Shown here: positions 39,345 to 47,457 of the stretch, piece by piece | How the letters are laid out: each line of letters starts with the position of its first letter | Numbering within the stretch: position 1 is the stretch's first letter | From: Aequorivita sp. H23M31 | GTDB taxonomy: Bacteria; Bacteroidota; Bacteroidia; Flavobacteriales; Flavobacteriaceae | NCBI RefSeq assembly: GCF_004022485.1 | Contig: NZ_CP034951.1 | Span: 1,674,001 to 1,738,000 of the forward strand | DNA length: 64,000 nt | Reading direction: 5' to 3' | Notes under the pieces: generated by a model | Databases searched by the model: none | Told to the model about the DNA's origin: nothing | What the model saw: the letters and a program-made list of their open reading frames with translations, nothing else | Position numbers and translations under genes: made by a program

Positions 39345-39355
39345 ATATTTACACC

Positions 39356-40093
39356 GTGAATAAGGAAAACTGCATATTTGGAATTTACCCGGTTTTGGAA
39401 GCGATTAAGTCCAATACCGTACTTGATAAAGTCTATATTCAAAAAGATTCCGGAAACCATAAGCTAGATGAAATTGTCGCTACTCTTGAAAACAAGCAGA
39501 TTTCCATCAGTCGGGTTCCAATTGAAAAACTGAATCGGTTAACAAAGGGGAACCATCAAGGAATCGTGGCTCTCACCTCTCCTATTGCATTCCAATCTTT
39601 GGAATCGATTGTAGAAGCAGCGTTAGCATCTAATAAAACCCCACTGTTCTTAATTCTTGATCAGATAACCGATGTTCGGAATTTCGGGGCAATACTTAGA
39701 ACAGCTGAATGTACCGGTGTGGATGCCGTAATTATTCAAAAAACAGGAGGAGCTCCTGTATCTGGAGATACCGTAAAAACCTCTGCCGGAGCTATCTTTA
39801 AAATTCCTATCTGCAAAGTAGATCATATTAAAGATGCAATTTTTTACCTTCAAGGTTCAGGTATAACTACGTTGGCCGCCACCGAAAAAACCAAGAACAC
39901 CATCTATTCGGTCGATTTAAATATCCCTTTGGCCATTATAATGGGTTCGGAAGGAAAAGGTATTTCCCACTCGGTTTTAAATTTGGTAGATGAAAAAGCA
40001 GCACTACCCCTATTAGGAGAAATAAATTCATTAAATGTATCGGTAGCCTGTGGAGCTTTTCTTTATGAAGTTGTGCGACAAAGAAGCATTTAA
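39356..40093 (+). CDS. rlmB: TrmH/SpoU-family 23S rRNA 2'-O-methyltransferase (RlmB-like)
   Basis: Protein of 245 residues from GTG at 39356. An earlier GTG (39329) lies inside the susD terminator and is unlikely. An N-terminal substrate-binding domain (1-75: FGIYPVLEAIKSNT) is followed by the knotted SPOUT methyltransferase domain with motif 1 NFGAILRTAECTGVD, motif 2 IMGSEGKGISHSVLNLVD, and motif 3 SLNVSVACGAFLYEVVRQR. It should methylate G2251 of 23S rRNA with SAM. A TATATTTA box four nt before the GTG suggests a near-leaderless transcript. It ends with a 4-bp convergent overlap with the rhomboid gene. Confidence 0.9.
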   Translation: MNKENCIFGIYPVLEAIKSNTVLDKVYIQKDSGNHKLDEIVATLENKQISISRVPIEKLNRLTKGNHQGIVALTSPIAFQSLESIVEAALASNKTPLFLILDQITDVRNFGAILRTAECTGVDAVIIQKTGGAPVSGDTVKTSAGAIFKIPICKVDHIKDAIFYLQGSGITTLAATEKTKNTIYSVDLNIPLAIIMGSEGKGISHSVLNLVDEKAALPLLGEINSLNVSVACGAFLYEVVRQRSI

Positions 40094-40851
40094 GCGTAGT
40101 TATTTCCGCTTTTGGTAATAGTGTAGGTCACTTTTACCTGTGGCGCCCCTTTCGATTCAGAAGAAGCCTCTATTGTCTCTTCTGGTTTAGGCTCGCCAAC
40201 AAAATTTCCATTTTCATCAAATTGTCTTAAGAAAGGATCGTTATCCTCGTCAAATCCCTCTTTTTCCCATTCATATTTCTTGTTTTCCAAGGGCACTCCT
40301 TTGAATATAAAGGCAAATAAAAGCCCTACAAAAAAACCAGATAAATGGCCTTCCCATGATATTTTAGGATCGATGGGAAATACATACCATAACAAACCAC
40401 CATATAGGAAAACAACAGCCAGCGCTAATGCGGTAAGTTGAAATTGTTTAGAGAATATCCCCTTAAAAAATAAAAAGGCGACCAACATATATAGTACTCC
40501 ACTAGCCCCAATATGTAGGGAAGGACGCCCAATTACCCAAGTAGCGAGCCCAGTAAAAACTAGCCCGTACAAAAGCACCTTCCATCTAATATTACGATAG
40601 AAATAAAAGAGCGCAGTGCTTAAAACAAAAAGAGGTATGGAATTATTGAAAATATGTTTCAGACTTCCATGAATAAAGGGTCCGCTGAAAATTCCAATTA
40701 ACCCAGCCGGAGTGCGTGGATAAATCCCATATTTATTAAGATTAATTCCAAATCGGGATTCAATCCAAAATACAATCCACAGCAGCATCACGAAAAGTAA
40801 TGGATACCCTATAACATCAGGGCCAAATTGCAAATGGTCTCTTTTGGACAT
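40090..40851 (-). CDS. Rhomboid-family intramembrane serine protease
   Basis: Protein of 253 residues from ATG 40851 (a TTG at 40863 is also in frame). Six membrane helices. The catalytic serine is in HIGASGVLYMLVAF (Ser117) and the histidine in ISWEGHLSGFF (His169). The first loop has the HGSLKHIFNN histidine/asparagine motif that helps form the oxyanion hole. An acidic cytosolic tail of about 60 residues follows the last helix. It cleaves membrane-anchored proteins; targets unknown. Confidence 0.92.
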   Translation of the reverse strand: MSKRDHLQFGPDVIGYPLLFVMLLWIVFWIESRFGINLNKYGIYPRTPAGLIGIFSGPFIHGSLKHIFNNSIPLFVLSTALFYFYRNIRWKVLLYGLVFTGLATWVIGRPSLHIGASGVLYMLVAFLFFKGIFSKQFQLTALALAVVFLYGGLLWYVFPIDPKISWEGHLSGFFVGLLFAFIFKGVPLENKKYEWEKEGFDEDNDPFLRQFDENGNFVGEPKPEETIEASSESKGAPQVKVTYTITKSGNNYA

Positions 40852-41118
40852 ATCAATATTCAAGCAAAAACAATCCCAAATCCAAATTTATGATAAATTG
40901 GCAGAGAAAATAATTATGTCTGTTAATTCTGTAGTTGAGTCACCAATAATGGGTGATTCCAAGGTTAAATTAAAACGCATGGAAATTCATACTGCAAAAC
41001 CTTAAAGATTTAAAACCATCATCAAATATTCCCATCAGACGCCTCAATCCATATGAGCCAGACCTTATCACGCAATAGAATTTCCATAGGTAAAATTAGA
41101 GGCAATTCAATAAAATCG

Positions 41119-41126
41119 TAATTTTG
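41119..41126 (+). promoter_or_regulatory. rarA: Putative -7 box of rarA, giving a near-leaderless mRNA
   Basis: TAATTTTG is an exact TAnnTTTG match six nt before the rarA ATG. No TTTG at the -33 distance. The rest of the 280-bp divergent gap (40852-41132) shows only a small TCACCAATAATGGGTGA hairpin near 40939. Confidence 0.45.
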
Positions 41127-41132
41127 AAGGCT

Positions 41133-42431
41133 ATGAATACACCTCTTGCCGAAAGAATAAGACCGAAGTCGTTAGAAGAATATCTAAGCCAACAACATTT
41201 GATAGGGCCCAAAGGTTCTCTCACCACACAATTAAAAACTGGGATGCTTCCTTCACTTATTTTGTGGGGACCACCCGGTACGGGAAAAACAACTTTGGCC
41301 AATATTATTGCCAATCAGAGCGGACGACCGTTTTATGCACTAAGTGCCGTGGATAGCGGTGTGGCCGCAGTTCGCGAGGTAATCGAAAAAGCAAAAAAAA
41401 GTGAAAACTTATTTTCCTTAAAAAATCCCATACTATTTATCGATGAAATACATCGCTTTAGCAAATCGCAACAAGATTCTCTTCTTGGAGCTGTTGAAAA
41501 GGGATGGGTAACACTTATTGGAGCGACGACGGAAAACCCAAGTTTTGAAGTAATTCCCGCTCTTTTGTCGCGTTGCCAAGTGTATGTTCTGGAACCTTTT
41601 AGTAGAGACGATATGGAGGCTCTATTAAAACGTGCGTTGAGGGAGGACGCCATTTTATCCAAAAAAAAAGTAACTCTCAAGGAAACCGAGGCTCTTATAC
41701 GTCTTTCTGGAGGTGATGCTCGTAAGCTATTAAACATCCTAGAGTTGGTAGTACTTTCAGAACTACCTGACAGCACGACAGAAAAAGATAAAGATTTGGT
41801 AATTACAAATGATCTTGTTATGCAAAAAGCACAAAAGAATACCGTGCTTTATGATAAAACAGGTGAACAGCACTACGATATTATTTCGGCATTTATAAAG
41901 TCCATTCGGGGTAGCGATCCGAATGCTGCGGTTTATTGGCTTGCCAGAATGATTGAAGGCGGCGAGGATTTGAAATTTATTGCGCGAAGGCTTGTTATTC
42001 TGGCTTCCGAAGATATCGGGAATGCCAATCCTAATGCTCTTCTTCTTGCCAACAGCACTTTTCAAGCAGTTAGTACAATTGGATTTCCTGAATCCCGAAT
42101 CATATTAAGCCAATGTGCCATCTATCTGGCAACTTCACATAAAAGCAATGCTTCATACAAGGCTATTGGAGAAGCGCAACAACTCGTTCGCCAAACTGGC
42201 GACCTCTCGGTTCCCTTATCCATAAGGAATGCTCCAACAAAGCTTATGAAACAATTGGGCTACGGGAAAGAATATGAATACGCCCATAATTATGAAGGTA
42301 ACTTTGTCCCGCACGAATTTTTGCCAGAAGAGATAAAGGGCACAACTTTTTACAAACCCGGCAACAACCCTAAGGAGAATACGTTAAGAAGTTATCTGAA
42401 ACATCTCTGGAAGGATAAATACGACTTCTAA
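41133..42431 (+). CDS. rarA: Replication-associated recombination protein A (AAA+ ATPase)
   Basis: Protein of 432 residues from ATG 41133 (a TTG three codons upstream lies inside the promoter box). Walker A GPPGTGKT is at 46-53, Walker B LFIDEIHRF with DEIH at 104-107, sensor 1 at GATTENPSFE, then the MgsA/RarA C-terminal tetramerisation domain (about 260-425: SIRGSDPNAAVYWLARMIEG). It acts at stalled forks with SSB and RecA. Convergent 4-bp overlap with the gene on the other strand. Confidence 0.96.
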   Translation: MNTPLAERIRPKSLEEYLSQQHLIGPKGSLTTQLKTGMLPSLILWGPPGTGKTTLANIIANQSGRPFYALSAVDSGVAAVREVIEKAKKSENLFSLKNPILFIDEIHRFSKSQQDSLLGAVEKGWVTLIGATTENPSFEVIPALLSRCQVYVLEPFSRDDMEALLKRALREDAILSKKKVTLKETEALIRLSGGDARKLLNILELVVLSELPDSTTEKDKDLVITNDLVMQKAQKNTVLYDKTGEQHYDIISAFIKSIRGSDPNAAVYWLARMIEGGEDLKFIARRLVILASEDIGNANPNALLLANSTFQAVSTIGFPESRIILSQCAIYLATSHKSNASYKAIGEAQQLVRQTGDLSVPLSIRNAPTKLMKQLGYGKEYEYAHNYEGNFVPHEFLPEEIKGTTFYKPGNNPKENTLRSYLKHLWKDKYDF

Positions 42432-43225
42432 TCTACCAATCGATAGGTATTGGAACTGGAATCATTCTGTATGGTAAGATTTCCGGTGGAATCAAAAATT
42501 ACGTCAAATACCTTTCCTGTATCATCCATAAACTTTATCAGATTCTTGAGAGTAATTATTTTTCCCACTAATTTAAGTCCGTCCTCAGAGTTTGTATTTT
42601 CCTCGTACAAATAATATCCATCCGCTGTTTTTCTAAGCAAATAAGAATTTCCGTCAAGGGAGTAACTAGAAAATTTTGAAGTGGGAAGCAACGGTTCAGA
42701 AGAATGGGCAGTTTCTGTTCTTGGCTTAGATTTTTCAATGGAGGAATTTGAAAAAATGGCGGAGTCAGAACTAGTGAGTTCGGAATCGGTCAATAACACC
42801 AAATCTTTTTGTTGTACTCCCATTCTTTCAAGGTCCTTAAAGCCCCTTCTTAGTGCATCCTGAAATCCTACTTCATAATCTTTAACTTTACTCCGGCCCA
42901 CTTCACTCCTATAAACTTCATTTCCTTTACAATCTCGCAACACCACCTGTACTCTGGCTCCCAAAATACTAGTAAGTTTTTCCACATCAGCATAAAGGCC
43001 GTCGCATCGATTGGCATTAGGGGCATTGCTCTCAAAAAAAGGATGGAAACCACTTTTTTCAAGATAGAACATAGTCATAGAATTCAGTTTATACTGATCA
43101 GGTTCTTTTAAAAAATCAAAACTATCCGGAACAATTACATAGCTGTAATTGCTGAGTTCAGCCTTTTGTGAAAAAGCCATTGAAAAGATAAAAAGCATAA
43201 GAAACACAACTCCCAATTGTTTCAT
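42428..43225 (-). CDS. Exported protein of unknown function
   Basis: From ATG 43225 the product has 265 residues; the longer frame to 43300 would run through the promoter and is rejected. A signal peptide (MKQLGVVFLMLFIFSMAFSQ) predicts export to the periplasm without a lipid anchor. The middle resembles curli/CsgG-like or LPP20-type surface proteins only vaguely (DALRRGFKDLERMG near 120). A Ser-rich linker (about 150-180) precedes a C-terminal part with SYSLDGNSYLLRKTADGYYL. No function is claimed. The promoter box in front is good. Confidence 0.75.
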   Translation of the reverse strand: MKQLGVVFLMLFIFSMAFSQKAELSNYSYVIVPDSFDFLKEPDQYKLNSMTMFYLEKSGFHPFFESNAPNANRCDGLYADVEKLTSILGARVQVVLRDCKGNEVYRSEVGRSKVKDYEVGFQDALRRGFKDLERMGVQQKDLVLLTDSELTSSDSAIFSNSSIEKSKPRTETAHSSEPLLPTSKFSSYSLDGNSYLLRKTADGYYLYEENTNSEDGLKLVGKIITLKNLIKFMDDTGKVFDVIFDSTGNLTIQNDSSSNTYRLVD

Positions 43226-43254
43226 AATGGAATAATTTAATTTAAAATATTTAT

Positions 43255-43283
43255 CAAAGATAGACTTTTTGCCTCGACGCAAA
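43255..43283 (-). promoter_or_regulatory. Promoter of the exported hypothetical gene
   Basis: Minus strand TTTG (43280-43283), 17 nt, TATCTTTG (43255-43262): exact box sequences with slightly short spacing, 30 nt before the ATG at 43225. Confidence 0.65.
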
Positions 43284-43312
43284 TTTAGACAGCGAAGCAT
43301 TCCAAGTTAATA

Positions 43313-44002
43313 CTATAAGAAATCCTTAATCTGCAAGAGATTATTTATAACGGGACCAGTTCCTTGATACGATTCGTTATTATAGTTAAAAAAGATTGAA
43401 TTCATTCCCACCTTCAATGCTCCCTCTATATCTGCCTCATAGTTGTCGCCAATCATTATGCTGTGGCCGGGAAGAGCAGAAGCTTTTTTCATCGCAGTCT
43501 CAAAGATAATTGGATTCGGTTTTTTCACACCAACTTCTTCAGAGGTGGTAACGGTATTAAAATAATCTTCAATTCTACTATTCTTAAGTTTCATTTGTTG
43601 AACCTCCCCAAAACCATTGGTAATAATGTGAAGTTTATATTTGGAAAAGAGATAATCCAATATTTCAATGGTCCCTGAGAAAAGATGATTGTCAAAAGGA
43701 AGTTCTTGTATATAACTCTCTGCCAGAAGATCGATAGATGCAGGTGGCACATCCATTTTAAAAATCTGGAAAGTCTCCCTTAATCTTCCTCTACGCATTT
43801 CCTGCTTAGTTATTCCTTCTTCTCTGAACAATTTCCAATATCGAAGATTGATCGGCTCATATTCCAGGATAAACTCTGAAACTTTCAAGTCTATTTTATG
43901 TCTTTGAAAAACTCTGGCAAAAGCAAGTGCGGAGTTTCTATCAAAATCCCAGAGAGTATGGTCCAGATCGAAAAATACATCAGTTATTCCTTCAATCTGC
44001 AT
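43313..44002 (-). CDS. yjjG: YjjG-type HAD nucleotidase
   Basis: Protein of 229 residues from ATG 44002; the longer frame adds an unlikely leader. HAD motif I is FFDLDHTLWDF (Asp12, Asp14), motif II IITNGFGE, motif III the Lys in GVKKPNP, and motif IV MIGDNYEADIEGA. YjjG hydrolyses non-canonical pyrimidine nucleotides and dUMP/dTMP, a house-cleaning role. Overlaps the preceding stop by 11 bp, so it is coupled to the deacetylase-like gene. Confidence 0.85.
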   Translation of the reverse strand: MQIEGITDVFFDLDHTLWDFDRNSALAFARVFQRHKIDLKVSEFILEYEPINLRYWKLFREEGITKQEMRRGRLRETFQIFKMDVPPASIDLLAESYIQELPFDNHLFSGTIEILDYLFSKYKLHIITNGFGEVQQMKLKNSRIEDYFNTVTTSEEVGVKKPNPIIFETAMKKASALPGHSIMIGDNYEADIEGALKVGMNSIFFNYNNESYQGTGPVINNLLQIKDFL

Positions 44003-45287
44003 AATTTGGGAGCCTTTCCGAAAAGATACTTCGCCATACCTTGTTATCTTCATTCGAGGTAAAATCGCTGTTGGAAAAAATTAGTGTAAAAGTGCCATTG
44101 ACCTTTTCTACTTCGGCCAAAAAGCCGTTTACCGTTTTTTCAATATCCGCTGAATATCTCTTATTAAAAGCCTGGCTCGTCATTGTGGCAGGTTGTATGA
44201 CCAACGGGGTTTTAACTTCGTAATCCAAATCATAAAAAAGGAAAGGTGTGCACGTACCGGCCCTAAAACCTACGGTATCCCGAAAAACCATGGTAAAATC
44301 CCTTTTTACCTGAAGCTCTACCAAATTGCGATAAATATCGGGCAGGTGCACCAAAAATTCGGCATTCATTGAACTTAAAACAGCCCGGTTGGTTATGTGC
44401 TCCATCCGCCGTTTTTCGGATTTTAATTTTTCGTAATCCGTAAGGACATCATAGGAGAAGATGAGTCCAACTTCTTTATAATCGGAAACATACTTTAAAA
44501 GGAGCTTAAATTTTTTACGATGCGTATTCATTCCTTCCTGAAAATTCAGAGCATTTCCCAATAGGAAAAATACGGTAAGTTTAAAATTGCTATGCCGCGC
44601 ATTATTGATCAACCACTTAAAGTTATCAACTGGATCCCTTTTAAGGGATAGGATCACTTTGGACCGTTCCCCAACATTTCTGAATTTGCCTCTAAAAAGA
44701 TCATTAGCATAACCCAAAGCAGAACGCAGAAGACCTTTATATTTAAAAACAAAAGGTTCCGTTGCCGCGACCACTGGATGTATAATCATCTTTTTCTTAG
44801 GGAAAGGCAATCCAGGGAAAGCCTCTTTAAGTTTATCCTTAAATTTGTAGGCCCAAATATCAACCACAGGCTGGTTAAGAAATCCGTATTTGAATGCAAG
44901 ACTTTCTGAGGCCATAAAGCGCCCCATTTCGTCCTTCACGTGGGGAAGGTATTCCTCATAGCGCGTTATCATATAAAAACTAGCAGCAAAAATATCGAAG
45001 GGTAAAGCACTTGTATTGGAAACTGGAAAGAAGCCCACCGTATCACCCCACTTTTTCACGCTTATCTCCAAAGTATCAAATCCTTGCTGCTCCAAAAGCC
45101 CAAAACTCTGGAAAAAGATCTCATTTCCCATTGCTTTTTTCCCATATGACATCTTTGGACCCTTATGGGCTATGAAGGGCTCTAGGGCAGTAGAGAAGGA
45201 AATATCGATTCCCAAAATTCTAAGACAGATATGCTTAAAAATATAGGAAATTCGGGGAGTAATTTTATCAATATGGATCAATAACAT
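43992..45287 (-). CDS. Polysaccharide-deacetylase-like protein with degenerate catalytic motifs
   Basis: Protein of 431 residues matching, by memory of flavobacterial homologues, a two-part family: an N-terminal domain (about 1-175: MSYGKKAMGNEIFF, FDIFAASFYMITRYEEYLPH, QPVVDIWAYKFKDKL) and a NodB-like barrel. The usual NodB motif T(F/H)DD is replaced by SLKRDPVDN near 220, and the HPSY-type second motif reads GLIFSYDV, lacking His. FRAGTCTPFLFYDL is retained. Deacetylase activity is therefore doubtful; it could be a carbohydrate-binding or surface-polysaccharide factor. Located 5 bp behind radC. Confidence 0.65.
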   Translation of the reverse strand: MLLIHIDKITPRISYIFKHICLRILGIDISFSTALEPFIAHKGPKMSYGKKAMGNEIFFQSFGLLEQQGFDTLEISVKKWGDTVGFFPVSNTSALPFDIFAASFYMITRYEEYLPHVKDEMGRFMASESLAFKYGFLNQPVVDIWAYKFKDKLKEAFPGLPFPKKKMIIHPVVAATEPFVFKYKGLLRSALGYANDLFRGKFRNVGERSKVILSLKRDPVDNFKWLINNARHSNFKLTVFFLLGNALNFQEGMNTHRKKFKLLLKYVSDYKEVGLIFSYDVLTDYEKLKSEKRRMEHITNRAVLSSMNAEFLVHLPDIYRNLVELQVKRDFTMVFRDTVGFRAGTCTPFLFYDLDYEVKTPLVIQPATMTSQAFNKRYSADIEKTVNGFLAEVEKVNGTFTLIFSNSDFTSNEDNKVWRSIFSERLPNYAD

Positions 45288-45292
45288 AAGTA

Positions 45293-45988
45293 CTACAACA
45301 TGTTTTCGTCAGCAAAGCTAAAATACGCTTTTTCGGTAACGATAAGATGATCTAGTACTTTTATATCCAAACTATCCCCGGCAGTTTTTAATTTTTTGGT
45401 CAATTGAATATCGGCATGGCTGGGCTTGAGTGTGCCCGAAGGATGGTTATGGGCCAATATGATTCCCACCGCTCCAAGCTGTACTGCTTCCTTAAAAACC
45501 AATCTCACGTCAACAATAGTTCCCGTAATACCGCCTTTACTAAGCTGAACATTTTTTATTACCTTATTGGAATTATTTAAATAAAGTATCCAAAATTCTT
45601 CGTGGGGAAGCTCTCCGATAAAAGGTTGGATAAATTCGAAAACGGTATTGCTGGAGGTAATTTTCTTGCGCTGCAGCGCTTCAGCAGTGCGTCGGCGCCG
45701 ACCTAACTCCATAGCGGCGACGATTGCAATCGCTTTAGCCTGACCAATACCTTTAAAATGCATTAGGTCAATGACAGATGCCTTACCCAATTCACTCAGA
45801 CTATTCCCATAAGAGGAAAGGATTCGCTGGCTAAGTGAAACCGCACTTTCATTCCTGCTTCCCGAGGCTATGAGAATTGCAATAAGTTCGGAATCGCTCA
45901 GGGCCACCTGCCCCTTTTGCAGCAGTTTTTCACGCGGCCGATCGTCCTCGTTCCATTGCTTTATCGAAAAATGATTTGTCTCCTCCAA
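45293..45988 (-). CDS. radC: RadC/JAMM-domain protein
   Basis: Protein of 231 residues. N-terminal helix-hairpin-helix region (about 60-95, MHFKGIGQAKAIAIVAAMEL) and a C-terminal JAB/MPN metalloprotease-like domain with His180, His182 and Asp193 in AHNHPSGTLKPSHAD. Its biochemical role remains unsettled; a DNA-repair role was originally proposed and later doubted. Start is TTG at 45988; no ATG is near. A TATCTTTA box at 46010-46017 is a near match to the -7 element. Confidence 0.93.
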   Translation of the reverse strand: MEETNHFSIKQWNEDDRPREKLLQKGQVALSDSELIAILIASGSRNESAVSLSQRILSSYGNSLSELGKASVIDLMHFKGIGQAKAIAIVAAMELGRRRRTAEALQRKKITSSNTVFEFIQPFIGELPHEEFWILYLNNSNKVIKNVQLSKGGITGTIVDVRLVFKEAVQLGAVGIILAHNHPSGTLKPSHADIQLTKKLKTAGDSLDIKVLDHLIVTEKAYFSFADENML

Positions 45989-46193
45989 AATCCTAAATTT
46001 ACACGCGACTAAAGATAAGAAGGAATTTGAAATAAAATAAAAATTACAGAATAAATAATAATATTTTTGTTATAATCTTACGAATATCTCTATTAATACT
46101 TATAGCTGATGAATTTGTGGAATATAATTAAGTATATAAATTTTTACAAGGACTAGCATTTATCCTTAGAGTTGAGGGAAAGGCGGAATAAGA

Positions 46194-46658
46194 CTAAGCC
46201 AATTCAAGAGTTTCAGCAATTTCCGATGAAGAGTTAGGTTGAAAATCAAAAAGGCGCTCAACATTCAAAATGTCTGGGATTCCCTCCAGTTCACAAAGAA
46301 ATGCCACAACAGCACAAAGTCCATTGAAAAGAACATCATTTGAAACGCGATTTAAAGGCCTCTTGGATTTGGACCGATATGGAAGAGTATATCCACAACC
46401 CCTGAGAAAGACCGCCTCAATTTGCAGTAATTCTGAAGGTTTATACCCGTGTATTTTTCTACCAAAATTCTCGTTCACAAGTCCAACATAGTTCAATTTC
46501 AGCGATCCATGCGCTTCTGTGAGATTTTTCCACGTATCTGTATTATCACAAATATTCCCTACAGCACAATGATTACAACATTCGGGATTAAGCTTCCCGG
46601 AATGGAAGGCTTTGTATAGTTTTTCTATTGAACTGTCGAATCTTTTTGAAGTTACCAT
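46194..46658 (-). CDS. Conserved Cys-containing small protein of unknown function
   Basis: Protein of 154 residues with an N-terminal cysteine cluster PECCNHCAVGNICD (Cys27, 28, 31, 37) that could bind a metal. The conserved middle is HGSLKLNYVGLVNENFGRKI and LQIEAVFLRGCGY, and LCAVVAFLCELEGIPD follows. From memory, flavobacterial relatives are often labelled Na+-translocating NADH-quinone reductase subunit F, but no FAD/NAD or ferredoxin domain is present, so that label is probably wrong. Stands alone; 205 bp to radC. Confidence 0.75.
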   Translation of the reverse strand: MVTSKRFDSSIEKLYKAFHSGKLNPECCNHCAVGNICDNTDTWKNLTEAHGSLKLNYVGLVNENFGRKIHGYKPSELLQIEAVFLRGCGYTLPYRSKSKRPLNRVSNDVLFNGLCAVVAFLCELEGIPDILNVERLFDFQPNSSSEIAETLELA

Positions 46659-46866
46659 GATAAGAATTTTATAACACCCATAAAGTTATCGAATATTTGA
46701 CGGAATTAAAATGACAGATTGGGAATTTGTAAATTTTTAACGCCGGAGAGTGATAAGTGGCCCATGTTCATTGGTCGGTAGTGGATAATCGATGATTTAA
46801 AGCATTTATCACAATTTGCTAAATAGAAATCAAGCCACCTTAGGAGCCAACTTTCAAATTAGAAAA
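46659..46866. other. Gene-free spacer behind the Cys-containing gene
   Basis: AT-rich, with a loose word-repeat near 46750-46795 (GATAAGTGG, GGTAGTGGATAATCGATGAT). TAACTTTA at about 46682-46689 on the minus strand is a weak -7 box for the gene at 46658. Confidence 0.4.
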
Positions 46867-46900
46867 TAAAAAAAGGTCTAGAAAAAGCGAAACCTTTTTT
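46867..46900 (-). terminator. Terminator behind the decayed GIY-YIG gene
   Basis: Minus strand AAAAAAAGGTTTCGC, then CTAGACCTTTTTTT: an AAAAAAGGT/ACCTTTTTT stem with a T-run. Confidence 0.7.
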
Positions 46901-46903
46901 TGT

Positions 46904-47094
46904 GATTTTTTCCCGATTTCTAGCTCCTTTTCTTGTCTCAAACTCTTTATAATAAACCAATTTCCGTGGTAAAAAGCCTTTCGTAGATAAATTCTGTATA
47001 AGATAACGTTGTCCTAAGCGCTTTTCTAAATCATCCGTTAGACCTTATATAATCTCCCGTCCTTTTCGCTCCTTAATACCTAGATATAAAACAT
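46904..47094 (-). pseudogene. Decayed GIY-YIG nuclease gene
   Basis: The minus strand from ATG 47094 reads MFYI, a TAG stop, then VLRSEKDGRLY. After a frameshift it continues GLTDDLEKRLGQ and, further on, LSTKGFLPRKLVYYKEFETR and KGARNREKI. This is the full order of a small GIY-YIG nuclease (GIY strand, YIG strand, Arg helix, Glu helix) with one nonsense codon and at least one frameshift. Its sequence differs clearly from the two intact copies upstream, so it is an older or separate arrival. It lies only 45 bp behind the tRNA-Arg. Confidence 0.8.
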
Positions 47095-47105
47095 AGTACA
47101 AAAGC

Positions 47106-47133
47106 AAAAAAGTCTTGAAAAACAAGACTTTTT
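47106..47133 (-). terminator. Terminator behind tRNA-Arg
   Basis: Minus strand AAAAAGTCTTG, TTTTT loop, CAAGACTTTTTT: perfect 11-bp stem with a T-run, 7 nt after the tRNA 3' end. Confidence 0.85.
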
Positions 47134-47139
47134 AGTTTG

Positions 47140-47213
47140 TGACCCCGGCAGGATTCAAACCTGCAACCCTCAGAGCCGAAATCTGATGCGCTATTCAGTT
47201 GCGCCACGGGGCC
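47140..47213 (-). tRNA. tRNA-Arg, anticodon UCG (reads CGA/CGN)
   Basis: 74 nt with discriminator A; CCA is not encoded. The acceptor stem GGCCCCG pairs with CGGGGTC, the D stem is GCGC/GCGC, the anticodon arm TCAGA-TTTCGGC-TCTGA gives anticodon TCG, and the T arm is GCAGG-TTTGAAT-CCTGC. Position 56 is T rather than C and position 19 is A rather than G, so the D-loop/T-loop contact is A19-U56 instead of G19-C56. The 5' part overlaps the end of a GIY-YIG ORF by 23 nt. Its native promoter appears to lie about 720 bp upstream. Confidence 0.93.
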
Positions 47214-47451
47214 ATTGTATGTGCTCTTTTCTCCATCTTCTTCCTGCTGCACTCTTTAAATATTTTTCTCTTATTCTAGCATCACCTCTGGTCAAATAAT
47301 TTTCAGTGTGGATAAGTACCCAAGGGACAAAAGCCCTTGTTGAAGGCGTTTTTCCAGAGTTATGTTCTTTTAATCTAACCTCACAGTTTACGGTCATCCC
47401 AACGTACATCCTATTAAAACTTACGCTATAGAGAACATAAACATAATACAT
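47191..47451 (-). CDS. GIY-YIG nuclease, copy 1, ending inside tRNA-Arg
   Basis: Protein of 86 residues, a single-domain GIY-YIG endonuclease of the small UvrC-like type. It has the GIY strand YYVYVLYS (2-9), the YIG strand MYVGMT (15-20), Arg26 in EVRLKEHNSG and the catalytic-type Glu62 in RIREKYLKSAAGRRW. The last seven codons (WPRGATE) and the TAG stop are formed by the 5' end and D-loop of the functional tRNA-Arg, so gene and tRNA overlap by 23 bp. ATG at 47451 lies 6 bp after the stop of the upstream copy, suggesting translational coupling. Confidence 0.88.
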   Translation of the reverse strand: MYYVYVLYSVSFNRMYVGMTVNCEVRLKEHNSGKTPSTRAFVPWVLIHTENYLTRGDARIREKYLKSAAGRRWRKEHIQWPRGATE

Positions 47452-47457
47452 TTCTAA

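Noticed and set aside
39329..39355. GTG start for rlmB inside the susD terminator
   Set aside because: It lies in the hairpin itself; the GTG at 39356 begins the conserved NKENCIFGIYPVLEAI.
43226..43300. Longer N-terminus for the exported hypothetical gene
   Set aside because: The extension covers the promoter box at 43255-43262 and would hide the signal peptide.
46194..46658. Na+-translocating NADH-quinone reductase subunit F
   Set aside because: The protein lacks ferredoxin, FAD and NAD domains; the label seems to be an annotation carry-over.
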